Shown here one piece after another: positions 23,321 to 30,906 of a DNA stretch of 45,729 nucleotides. A program made the position numbers and the translations under genes. Below the pieces are notes generated by a model. The model was given only the letters and a program-made list of their open reading frames with translations, ran no database searches and had not been told where the DNA came from. Origin of the DNA: an uncultured Oscillospiraceae bacterium. Its GTDB lineage: Bacteria > Bacillota > Clostridia > Oscillospirales > Acutalibacteraceae. The stretch spans positions 1-45,729 of the forward strand of contig CAJJLZ010000020.1 of assembly GCA_905192745.1 (NCBI GenBank), given 5' to 3'. Position 1 is the first letter of the stretch. Each line of letters begins with the position of its first letter.

Positions 23321-23686
23321 ATGCGGATTCAGGAATCTGCTGAAAATTATCTGGAAACCATTCTCGTTCTCAAAAATCGTCTGGGGCAGGTCCGCTCGAT
23401 CGATGTCGTGAACGAATTGTCCTTTTCCAAGCCCAGCGTTAGCATTGCCATGAAAAACCTGCGTGTAAACGGCTATATCGATATGGACAAAAACGGAAAC
23501 ATTGAGTTGATGGAAAAAGGCCGCGCAATCGCGGAAAAGATTTACGAACGGCATACGCTTTTGACCGACTGGCTGACTGTTCTGGGCGTCGATCCCCAAA
23601 CGGCGGCGGAGGATGCCTGCCGCATAGAGCATGTGATCAGCGAAGAAACCTTTGAGGCGCTCAAGGCGCACACCGCCAAAAAATAA
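23321..23686 (+). CDS. DtxR/MntR-family metal-dependent transcriptional regulator
   Basis: A 121-residue protein from ATG 23321, with GGAGGCGAAG upstream. The opening MRIQESAENYLETILVL and the winged helix VRSIDVVNELSFSKPSVSIAMKNLRVNGYIDMDKNGNIELMEKG are typical, followed by the dimerisation helices IAEKIYERHTLLTDWLTVLGVDPQTAAEDACRIEHVISEETFEAL with the metal-binding Glu/His/Asp pattern (ERH, EDACRIEH). There is no SH3-like third domain, as in MntR-sized members. It senses Mn or Fe and represses uptake or storage genes. The neighbouring ferritin is a plausible target. Confidence 0.9.
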   Translation: MRIQESAENYLETILVLKNRLGQVRSIDVVNELSFSKPSVSIAMKNLRVNGYIDMDKNGNIELMEKGRAIAEKIYERHTLLTDWLTVLGVDPQTAAEDACRIEHVISEETFEALKAHTAKK

Positions 23687-23697
23687 CCGAATTGTCA

Positions 23698-23727
23698 GAC
23701 AAGCGCCGGCTGCCGCCGGCGCTTGTC
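23698..23727 (+). terminator. Perfect 13-bp hairpin after the DtxR-like gene
   Basis: GACAAGCGCCGGC (23698-23710) and GCCGGCGCTTGTC (23715-23727) pair completely around a TGCC loop, 11 bases after the stop. There is no T tract, so it may be a terminator helped by other factors, or a boundary against the convergent AraC gene. The stretch to 23893 shows nothing else. Confidence 0.55.
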
Positions 23728-23893
23728 TACGCCGTTAACACGGCAAACGGAAACGTCCCGCTTTCCAGCGAGACGCTTTTTTAATGGGAGCCGCCGGGAG
23801 GGATTCCCGCGGCAAAGCCACGTCATCCAACCGGCGTGTGACCGATCTCCGGCTGCTTCCGGCCTGAAAGCAACCGGCCGCAGTCCGTCCGCT

Positions 23894-24778
23894 TTATTTC
23901 GCCTGAATGGACAGGGAATACTCGCTGGGCGTCATGCCGGTTGCCTGCTTGAAATACCGGGAAAAATAATGAACGGAGGCGTAGCCCAGCCGGTCGGCAA
24001 TCTGGGTGATGTTCCCATCCCCTTCCCGCAGCATGGTCTTTGCCGTCTCGATCTTGAGCATCCGATAATATTCCATTACGCCATAGCCGGTCACCGATTT
24101 GAAAATCGTTTTCAGGTTGGTCGCGCTCTGGGCGGAGAAGCGGCAGACCTGCGAAAAGGTCAGGCTTCCGGCCGCGTTCTCCTCCATATAGGCGATCACC
24201 CGCTTGACCAGATCGTTATCCGACCGCAGCTTGACCGAAGAGGAAATTTTGACCCCCTGCGCTTTCTCCGCCCCCCGGCGGACAAGGCGGATGAGCATTT
24301 CCTCCAGCAGGATGCCGATCATCTGCTCGCTGCCGAACGCATGAGAGGACGCCCGCTCCAGACAGGTCAGGCTCGGATCGTCCAATGGGGAGGAAAAGGC
24401 GTCCCGCGCCTCCCGTACGATGCGGGCGAACAGAGCGCGTTCATCCTCGCCCGCCGCGATGATCTTCCCCTCAAAATACGCCATGGCGGGAGCGTTGGAT
24501 TCAAAGGACACCACCACCAGATTGGGCGCCACCACGCCGTTGGCAAACACGTTGTGAAATTCATTGGGCTTATGGAAAATCATTTCCCCCTGGCGCAGCT
24601 TATATCCCACTTCACCGGCCATTACCTCGACTTCGCCCTTATCCACATACAGAATTTCCCAAAAATCATGCCGTTCCCCTTCAAACACATAGTCCTTAGC
24701 GTATTCGAAGTAATGCACCGTCACGATTTTTTGAATCGGAATCGACTGTTCCAGCGTCGTTGCGACAAACTCTGCCAT
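23894..24778 (-). CDS. AraC-family regulator with N-terminal cupin sensor
   Basis: A 294-residue protein from ATG 24778, with AAAGGAGGGA upstream. Residues ~20-110 form a cupin-type sensor (HDFWEILYVDKGEVEVMAGEVGYKLRQGEMIFHKPNEFHNV). The last ~100 residues carry two helix-turn-helix motifs, LTFSQVCRFSAQSATNLKTIFKSVTGYGVMEYYRMLKIE and NITQIADRLGYASVHYFSRYFKQATGMTPSEY. Regulators of this layout usually sense sugars or related compounds and sit beside their target genes. Here the neighbour is alanine racemase, 67 bases upstream on the same strand, which is not a typical target. The ligand is unknown. Confidence 0.9.
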   Translation of the reverse strand: MAEFVATTLEQSIPIQKIVTVHYFEYAKDYVFEGERHDFWEILYVDKGEVEVMAGEVGYKLRQGEMIFHKPNEFHNVFANGVVAPNLVVVSFESNAPAMAYFEGKIIAAGEDERALFARIVREARDAFSSPLDDPSLTCLERASSHAFGSEQMIGILLEEMLIRLVRRGAEKAQGVKISSSVKLRSDNDLVKRVIAYMEENAAGSLTFSQVCRFSAQSATNLKTIFKSVTGYGVMEYYRMLKIETAKTMLREGDGNITQIADRLGYASVHYFSRYFKQATGMTPSEYSLSIQAK

Positions 24779-24845
24779 CCGATTCCCTCCTTTCTAGTTC
24801 CCGCCTCTCCGTCCCCCGGCGCTTTTTTCCTCAAGCGGGAAACGA

Positions 24846-26036
24846 TCAGTCCTCCGGCACGATGTAGTTCAGCTGCCCGACCGTACGGCCTCCGCTCTGA
24901 AATATCCGGGGAACCCGCTTGCCGATCAGGCAGATCGACTCATAATTGATCGTGCCGGAAAGCGCGGCAAATTCCTCCACCGGGAGGCTCGCCCCGCCGT
25001 CCCGGCCAAACACGGTCACCACCATGCCCTCCCGCACATCCGTCATATCCGAGACGTCCAGCATACACTGATCCATGCACACCCGGCCGGTAACCGGGGC
25101 GCGCCGGCCATTCACCAGCATTTCCGCCCGGTTGGAGAAGCAGCGGGGATAACCGTCGGCATATCCGATCGGCACCGTGGCCAGAGTGGCGTCCCCGGCC
25201 GCCGCATAGGTCCGGCCGTAACTGACAACCGACCCGGCCGGGACGGTTTTCACCATGGAAACCACCGTTTTCAGTTCCATCGCCGGCTGCAGCGGCAGAC
25301 GGCCATCCAGCCAGGAAGCGGGCAGCAGCCCGTAAAGAATCAGGCCCGGCCGAACCATATCCATATGCATTTCCGGATACAGCATGGTCGCCGCGCTGTT
25401 GCAGCAATGCCGAAGGGCGAAATGAACGCCCCGCTTTTCCAGCGCGTCGATCGTATGCCGGAAGAGGGAGAACTGAAGCCGGGTGAACGCCTCCCCGTCC
25501 TCCTCGTCCGCGGACGCAAAGTGGGTAAAGACTCCTTCCGGCGCCAAACCGGGCAGGCGGCAGACCGCGGCCACCTCGTCCGCCGCGTCGTCCAGCTTCT
25601 CTTCCCGCTGACAGAGAAAACCGATCCGGGACATCCCGGTATCCAGCTTTATATGGACGCGCACCTCCACCCCCGCGGCGGAGGCCGCGGCGCTCAGCTC
25701 TTCCCCGTATTCCCGGTTGAACACCGTCTGGGTAATGCCGAACGCGGCCAGCCGCGCCGCCTCCTTCGGAGGGGTATACCCTAGAATAAGGATGGATTCC
25801 GAAATACCGGCCTTACGGATCTGCAGCGCTTCGTCGAGATTGGACACCCCAAACCAGTCCGCGCCCGCCGCCCGCAGCGCGCGGGATACATAGCCCGCGC
25901 CATGTCCGTAGGCATCCGCCTTGACAATGGCCATGGCCCGACATCCCCCGGTCAGGGAACCGGCGATGGCCCGAAAATTATGTTGAATGGCATCGAGATT
26001 GACCTCCGCCCAGGTGCGTTTTAAAAATTGAGTCAT
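24846..26036 (-). CDS. alr: Alanine racemase
   Basis: A 396-residue PLP enzyme interconverting L- and D-alanine. The PLP lysine is Lys39 (AIVKADAYGHG) and the second catalytic base Tyr273 (VVSYGRTY). Other signatures are WAEVNLDAIQHNFRAI, VHIKLDTGMSRIGF, FTHFASADEED, VRPGLILYGLLP, GRVCMDQCMLDVSD and the C-terminal INYESICLIGKRVPRIF. D-alanine is needed for peptidoglycan and, here, for the dlt operon, whose 3' end lies about 200 bases upstream on the same strand, beyond a strong terminator. Family signatures are all present. Confidence 0.96.
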   Translation of the reverse strand: MTQFLKRTWAEVNLDAIQHNFRAIAGSLTGGCRAMAIVKADAYGHGAGYVSRALRAAGADWFGVSNLDEALQIRKAGISESILILGYTPPKEAARLAAFGITQTVFNREYGEELSAAASAAGVEVRVHIKLDTGMSRIGFLCQREEKLDDAADEVAAVCRLPGLAPEGVFTHFASADEEDGEAFTRLQFSLFRHTIDALEKRGVHFALRHCCNSAATMLYPEMHMDMVRPGLILYGLLPASWLDGRLPLQPAMELKTVVSMVKTVPAGSVVSYGRTYAAAGDATLATVPIGYADGYPRCFSNRAEMLVNGRRAPVTGRVCMDQCMLDVSDMTDVREGMVVTVFGRDGGASLPVEEFAALSGTINYESICLIGKRVPRIFQSGGRTVGQLNYIVPED

Positions 26037-26154
26037 GTAAACTCGTTATCCTTTCTGGTAAAAGATTGTTTCGGTTGTCTCTAAGTCCCCATTATAGGCG
26101 TTTTCGCGCTTTGAATCAAGAGCGAGGTATTCGATCCTACAAAATCGTTTAATC

Positions 26155-26201
26155 GAAAATCACCCCCGTTGCGGTCAATAACCTCAACGGGGGTGATTTT
26201 C
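26155..26201 (-). terminator. Strong terminator at the end of the dlt operon
   Basis: GAAAATCACCCCCGTTG (26155-26171) and CAACGGGGGTGATTTTC (26185-26201) are perfect 17-bp inverted copies around 13 bases. On the minus strand the stem ends in GATTTTC, and similarly on the plus strand. It lies 38 bases after the DltX-like stop and isolates the operon from alr. Confidence 0.85.
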
Positions 26202-26238
26202 AGCTTTGCACTCAACGAATAATGATTACTTTCACGAA

Positions 26239-26400
26239 TTAAAACTGATTATAGATGAATTCCGGCGATGCAGAAAAATCAGCCTCCAGCAAATAGAGAA
26301 ACAACAAAACCAATAAAAACAGGTTAAAAGCCGTTCTCAATATAAAACGGACTGCCGGTTTTTCAAGAATTGCTTTCAGCGTACTCCACAATGCTTTCAC
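26239..26400 (-). CDS. dltX: DltX-like small membrane protein at the 3' end of the dlt operon
   Basis: A 53-residue frame begins at GTG 26400 (TTG 26391 is the alternative) and ends at TAA 26241-26239, overlapping the last 38 bases of dltD. It has a basic N-terminus (STLKAILEKPAVRF), one membrane helix (NLFLLVLLFLYLL) and the C-terminal end SPEFIYNQF. Length, single helix and the closing FIYNxF, with its Tyr, are the features of DltX, which in Firmicutes accepts D-alanine in the DltB/DltD transfer step. In most dlt operons dltX precedes dltA; here it is last. GAAGG lies close upstream. Translational coupling to dltD is likely. Confidence 0.82.
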   Translation of the reverse strand: MKALWSTLKAILEKPAVRFILRTAFNLFLLVLLFLYLLEADFSASPEFIYNQF

Positions 26401-27529
26401 TGACCTTCACCCATCCTTCCCAGCCCAAATGCATTATATCGGATAAGAAATAATCACTGTATTCTTCGTCTGAAAAATCCGCAAGCTGATTGCCGCTTGC
26501 TTCCACCATTGTGCGTATTTTTTGATAGTAGGCATCGCGATCCGTTTTGGGGAACCCTATATAATCATACCACACGCCTTTTACCGGAATACTGATGACC
26601 AGCGATGTAATATCCAATTCCCGACAAACCTCCAAAAATAAGGACAAATCGTCGAATTCGGAAGAAATCGTATAGGAACCGTCGAGTTGGCTGTTCTTTT
26701 TTGATTCCAACGCATCCTTCATATAGCGGTCATAGTATTCATCATAAACAAAGAAGGGATTATTGGTACACTGCTCTCTACCGTACGTCCTTGCCTCATC
26801 CAAAAGCGTGTTCCAATCCAGCGGCTTTAAAGAATCCGTGAGGGTTCCCGGCTGAACATTCCGAAATGTTTTCCACGCAGTATAATTGCCTTTTAGTTCC
26901 AAATAATCCGAATATACAGACGCATACAGTCTGTCAAACAAATTGGCTTTATCATAAACATAATATTCGATATACATGCGAATACGAGACGCCTGTGCAG
27001 GATTGCCCTGATCCAGCAATTCCAAAACTCTGGTACAGATTTTGGTTTTGAGTTCCTTACTGAGCTGATCGTTTTTGAGAAAACCGATAAAATTTTTCTC
27101 AGAAAAATTGGAGGCAAAAGCCGCCGGATCAACTCCGCCCTTTACGAACCATTGAGGCGAGATAATCAACGCTACTTTCCGACTGGATAGTGCATTGCTG
27201 CAAGCAGCCAGTTCAATCGTGTGTTCAAGCGATTGATAATAACCAGCTCCCACAAGCATCATCTGCGTCTGTTGTCCCTGCATCAGCTGACGGGGATGAA
27301 ATTTTGTATCTTTTTGTGAAGATAATTCCGATGATCCTAAAACCAAAACCGTATTTTCGTCAAGGCTGCTGTTTATTAATTCATAATTCCGAAACTTGAC
27401 TTTATTCAACTCATAATTCAGCGCCGGCATATCTTTGGAACGGAAACCATTTTTCAGTCCCCAATCGACACTGACGACCATCCCGCAGAAAATGACCAGC
27501 GACAGTAAAAATGATATTACCTTCTTCAT
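26363..27529 (-). CDS. dltD: D-alanyl transfer protein DltD
   Basis: A 388-residue protein from ATG 27529, overlapping the dltC stop (ATGA). One N-terminal membrane anchor (VISFLLSLVIFCGMVVSV) is followed by an extracytoplasmic SGNH-like domain. The catalytic Ser motif is VLVLGSSELS, and the block near the C-terminus ends in DIMHLGWEGWVKVSE with the Asp-x-x-His pair. Other DltD signatures are SPQWFVKGGVDPAAFASNFS and FPKTDRDAYYQKI. It works with DltB and DltX to place D-alanine on teichoic acids, lowering negative surface charge and cationic peptide binding. Confidence 0.93.
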   Translation of the reverse strand: MKKVISFLLSLVIFCGMVVSVDWGLKNGFRSKDMPALNYELNKVKFRNYELINSSLDENTVLVLGSSELSSQKDTKFHPRQLMQGQQTQMMLVGAGYYQSLEHTIELAACSNALSSRKVALIISPQWFVKGGVDPAAFASNFSEKNFIGFLKNDQLSKELKTKICTRVLELLDQGNPAQASRIRMYIEYYVYDKANLFDRLYASVYSDYLELKGNYTAWKTFRNVQPGTLTDSLKPLDWNTLLDEARTYGREQCTNNPFFVYDEYYDRYMKDALESKKNSQLDGSYTISSEFDDLSLFLEVCRELDITSLVISIPVKGVWYDYIGFPKTDRDAYYQKIRTMVEASGNQLADFSDEEYSDYFLSDIMHLGWEGWVKVSESIVEYAESNS

Positions 27530-27762
27530 CTTTCAACCCTTGATTCCAAATAGGAAATAATTTTATTGGGTGTATTCAAATCGGACCTATCCACTTCTGT
27601 GGGAGAAACAGATACGCCAAAACGATCTTCCATTTCCACCAGAAGTTCAGTGAATGCCAGCGAATCAATCAATCCGGAATCAAAAAGCTCCACATCCCGA
27701 TCCTCGCGGACTACATCATCCTCGCAAATTTCAGCCAGCATGTCCAATACTTCTTCATTCAT
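27526..27762 (-). CDS. dltC: D-alanyl carrier protein DltC
   Basis: A 78-residue acyl-carrier-type protein starting at ATG 27762 (MNEEVLDMLAEI), seven bases after GGAGG; the longer open frame overlaps dltB and lacks a ribosome site. The phosphopantetheine serine is Ser34 in DSGLIDSLAFTELLVEMEDRFGV. The protein is acidic as expected. DltA loads it with D-alanine and DltB takes the residue across the membrane. The stop overlaps the dltD start. Confidence 0.94.
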   Translation of the reverse strand: MNEEVLDMLAEICEDDVVREDRDVELFDSGLIDSLAFTELLVEMEDRFGVSVSPTEVDRSDLNTPNKIISYLESRVER

Positions 27763-27793
27763 AACGAATCCTCCTAAATATAGAGTATTTTTC

Positions 27794-28966
27794 TTAATGC
27801 AGAAAACGAGCGACAATTTCCAGAGCCTTCCCCGAAAAAATAAAGAATCCCACCATAACCAAATTCAAGGTGACAAACCAGGAAAGCACTTTATACCATA
27901 CGGCATTTTTATGCGCCGCATAAAATTTGGACTTCTTCTGATACACTTCTGTTACAGCGAGTAATACGCCATGATATAAGCCATAAAAAATATAGGAAAC
28001 GCTCAATCCATGCCATATACCCATCAAAAGCATATTAAGAATAAATCCAACGGAGGCCGCGGTCAGACGATTTCGATGAAACCACTTCTTTCGTATGGCC
28101 TGCATCATAAAACGTGAAAACACAAAGTCACGGAACCAATGCGATAAGCTAATATGCCAACGATTCCAGAAATCCTTTATATCCAAGCTCAAGAACGGTT
28201 TATTGAAATTATCCGGAAGGCGGATACCAAAAATATAGGCCGTTCCAATCGCCATCAAGCTATATCCGGCAAAATCGAAGAACAGGTAGAAGCCATAGCT
28301 ATACATATACCCGAACAAATTGACCGGATTGCTGAACCCGCCGGTGAATCTCTCCATTCCCGAATAAAACACGGAAGACAAAACCAGCTTGTATACCAAT
28401 CCCAACAGAATTTTTTGCAAGCCGTCTCCCAAAAGCTCAAGATATTCGCTCCGGGGATAGACGGTATGAAAATCTTTGGAAAATCGACGGCTACGGTCAA
28501 TAGGTCCGGAACTGAAGGAGGGGAAAAACAGCAAAAAACCTGTCATATCCAGAAACGAAATTTCCGTAATCAACCCATCATACGTTTCAATAACCACCTG
28601 AACGACTCGGAACGTCAGATAGGATATCCCAAGAAAAGCAAAAATACCGATGCCAAATTTACCGGAGACCTTGCATAACGCCAGAGGCAAAATGGATAAA
28701 AAGATCGCCGACCCATAGAGGAGTCTGTTCTTTCCATATTTTCGGCGTAAATAAAGATATCCCTTTACCACTACCATTGCCAAAAGATAAAACAGGATCA
28801 GATAAAGCAGTTGTATCTGATCACTACGAAAGACCAAAAACAGAAACCAAAGAGAAACCGGTAAAAAGTACCAGCGCAATGGCATTTCAAGAAGGCCCAA
28901 AACGATGGCTGGAATCACGGCGATCCCCAGCATAATGAAAAAATCAGCTCCACTGAAAAAACTCAC
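27794..28966 (-). CDS. dltB: Membrane D-alanyl transferase DltB (MBOAT family)
   Basis: A 390-residue membrane protein starting at GTG 28966, overlapping the dltA stop as GTGA. About eleven hydrophobic segments are visible. MBOAT signatures are FLGISYLTFRVVQVVIE, FPSFSSGPIDRSRRF, DIKDFWNRWHISLSHWFRDFVF and the catalytic-His block MGIWHGLSVSYIFYGLYHG. It passes D-alanine from DltC in the cytoplasm to the outer face. It lies 31 bases before dltC. Confidence 0.95.
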   Translation of the reverse strand: MSFFSGADFFIMLGIAVIPAIVLGLLEMPLRWYFLPVSLWFLFLVFRSDQIQLLYLILFYLLAMVVVKGYLYLRRKYGKNRLLYGSAIFLSILPLALCKVSGKFGIGIFAFLGISYLTFRVVQVVIETYDGLITEISFLDMTGFLLFFPSFSSGPIDRSRRFSKDFHTVYPRSEYLELLGDGLQKILLGLVYKLVLSSVFYSGMERFTGGFSNPVNLFGYMYSYGFYLFFDFAGYSLMAIGTAYIFGIRLPDNFNKPFLSLDIKDFWNRWHISLSHWFRDFVFSRFMMQAIRKKWFHRNRLTAASVGFILNMLLMGIWHGLSVSYIFYGLYHGVLLAVTEVYQKKSKFYAAHKNAVWYKVLSWFVTLNLVMVGFFIFSGKALEIVARFLH

Positions 28967-30498
28967 GCGTTCATCCCCCCAAGACGTTTTCTGTCTGCTT
29001 TTCCATTGTTCGTCATGGGAATGGCATCAACAAACTGGAACTTCTTCGGAATCATATAGTCCGGCAGATACTTTTTCAGTTCCGTTCGAATCTGCTGAGC
29101 CGCCTGAAAAGTCTTTTCAACAGGATGAACCGGAACAATATAGGCGCACAGGCTTTTCACCTTTCCCTCTTCCATTCTTGGAAGAACAACCGCTTGTTTA
29201 ACCGTAGAGACCCGCAACAAGTTGTTTTCGATATCCTCAATTTCAATGCGATATCCGTGAAGCTTCACCTGAAGATCAATACGGCCGCAGTAAAAAAGCT
29301 GACCTTCCTTTAAATAGCCTTCGTCGCCGGTACGGTATGCGCGGCGTTCATTCTGAGCATCTTTATACGAAAAGAAGGCTTTTTCCGTCTGAGAGGGATT
29401 TTTAAAATATCCAATGCTCACCGTATCTCCGACAATGACAATTTCTCCTTTTTCTCCTTCGGGAAGCGGTCTTTTATCTTCGTCCATAATTAAGATTTCA
29501 GTTCCCGGCTTAGCAACTCCAACCGGAAGCGGACTAACCTCTTCATTCAATTCCGGCGTTATTTCCACTGAGGAAACCGCCACCGTGGACTCCGTCGGTC
29601 CGTAAGTATTGATTACCCTAGCACTCGGAAAACGCTCATGAAGCTTGGACACTGTTTTATTCGTCAACGTTTCTCCGCAGAAAAGGAACAGCTTCAGTTC
29701 CGGCAGCAGCGTTTCGCAAAAACCGGCATCCGAAAGGCACATATCGGCAAAAGAAGGCGTAGAAACCCATATCTGCACATTGGACTGCCGTAAAGAGGAA
29801 AATAAGCGGGAATAATCCGCTTGTACTTCTTTACTCAACGTCCACAGTGTACCTCCGGACGCCAGACACAGGTAAAGATCCATAACCGAAAGGTCAAAAG
29901 AAAAAGGCGCTTGGTTGAGAAAAATCTTTCCTTCTTTCTCCTCCGGCGTTCCTCCCAGAGTGAGTCCCCAACGGATGAAATTTAACAGGCAATCCGCTGT
30001 GATCTGAACTCCTTTGGGAGTTCCCGTACTTCCCGATGTAAAGATAATATACAATACATCGTTTCCCTCAACCGGCTTCGTTATCACAGCGCTGTCACCC
30101 GCCGTCTGAATAATATCCAGAATATCCGAATACCCGAGAATATTCCCGTTGTCCAGTGAAAGCTCTTCAGTTGACAAAATAAGCGGAGGATTTACTGCCT
30201 GCACAATGGACTCCACTCTGGGAAGCGGAAAGGACTTATCAATCGGACAATAAGCATGTCCCGATTTAATGCAAGCCAGAAAGCAGATTAACATCAGCGG
30301 GCTTTTATGCCCATATACCACTAACGGAGAACGGCTGCTTCCCAAACGGCCTTGAATAAACGCCGCCAGACGCTCTGATTTTTCCGACAACTCCCTATAG
30401 GTCAACGTGCCGGAATCAGAGACATACGCAAGACGATCACCACTTTCAGAGGAGATTTTTCTTAGAAGTTTCAATAATTCCACTGCCATCACCCGCAT
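28963..30498 (-). CDS. dltA: D-alanine--D-alanyl carrier protein ligase DltA
   Basis: A ~510-residue adenylating enzyme, first gene of the operon. The start is ambiguous: ATG 30498, GTG 30492 or ATG 30489; AAAAGG (30505-30500) best suits GTG 30492. Core motifs are LYIIFTSGSTGTPKGVQI, VINTYGPTESTVAVSSVE, the hinge Asp in YRTGDEGYLKEGQLFYCGRIDLQVKLHGYRIEIEDIE, and the catalytic Lys in TNNGKADRKRL. It activates D-alanine with ATP and loads DltC. Codons are AT-richer than in alr or purL on either side. Confidence 0.96.
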   Translation of the reverse strand: MRVMAVELLKLLRKISSESGDRLAYVSDSGTLTYRELSEKSERLAAFIQGRLGSSRSPLVVYGHKSPLMLICFLACIKSGHAYCPIDKSFPLPRVESIVQAVNPPLILSTEELSLDNGNILGYSDILDIIQTAGDSAVITKPVEGNDVLYIIFTSGSTGTPKGVQITADCLLNFIRWGLTLGGTPEEKEGKIFLNQAPFSFDLSVMDLYLCLASGGTLWTLSKEVQADYSRLFSSLRQSNVQIWVSTPSFADMCLSDAGFCETLLPELKLFLFCGETLTNKTVSKLHERFPSARVINTYGPTESTVAVSSVEITPELNEEVSPLPVGVAKPGTEILIMDEDKRPLPEGEKGEIVIVGDTVSIGYFKNPSQTEKAFFSYKDAQNERRAYRTGDEGYLKEGQLFYCGRIDLQVKLHGYRIEIEDIENNLLRVSTVKQAVVLPRMEEGKVKSLCAYIVPVHPVEKTFQAAQQIRTELKKYLPDYMIPKKFQFVDAIPMTNNGKADRKRLGGMNA

Positions 30499-30680
30499 AC
30501 CTTTTCTATATTTCTGAATCGCTCAGCCTAACCACAGTGCATACCGTACATAAACAAAGAGCTTGGCCAACTCAGCCCAGCCCTCTGTCATCAACCATCT
30601 ATTGTTAAAACGATTTTCTCATCTATTTCTCCATCGTATTCATCTTTTCCAAAAAGAAGCAATTGCATTCAAAATTTCTG

Positions 30681-30711
30681 TTTTTCACTATATCATAGAT
30701 ATAGTGAAAAA
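30681..30711. promoter_or_regulatory. 13-bp-arm dyad upstream of the dlt operon; gap 30499-30906
   Basis: TTTTTCACTATAT (30681-30693) and ATATAGTGAAAAA (30699-30711) are exact inverted copies around CATAG, 183 bases before dltA. It looks like a regulator binding site, or a terminator for transcripts from either side. A possible leftward promoter, TTGCTT-18-TACGAT, lies between it and dltA (about 30657-30628) but is weak. The gap between dltA and purL holds no gene. Confidence 0.5.
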
Positions 30712-30906
30712 TCAAGAATCAAGGCAAAAAAGATGATCCTCCTGTTGGATTTCAAACCATCTGGAAACATTCATGTTTTCTTCAACGAAATAGTACAAAA
30801 CACATTCAGAAAAACCCCCGCTTTTTTCGTTCTTTCCCCCTTTCTCTTCCCCTGAATTTATGATAAAATGGTTTTATCTATTGTTTATAAAGTGAGGAAT
30901 CGGATT

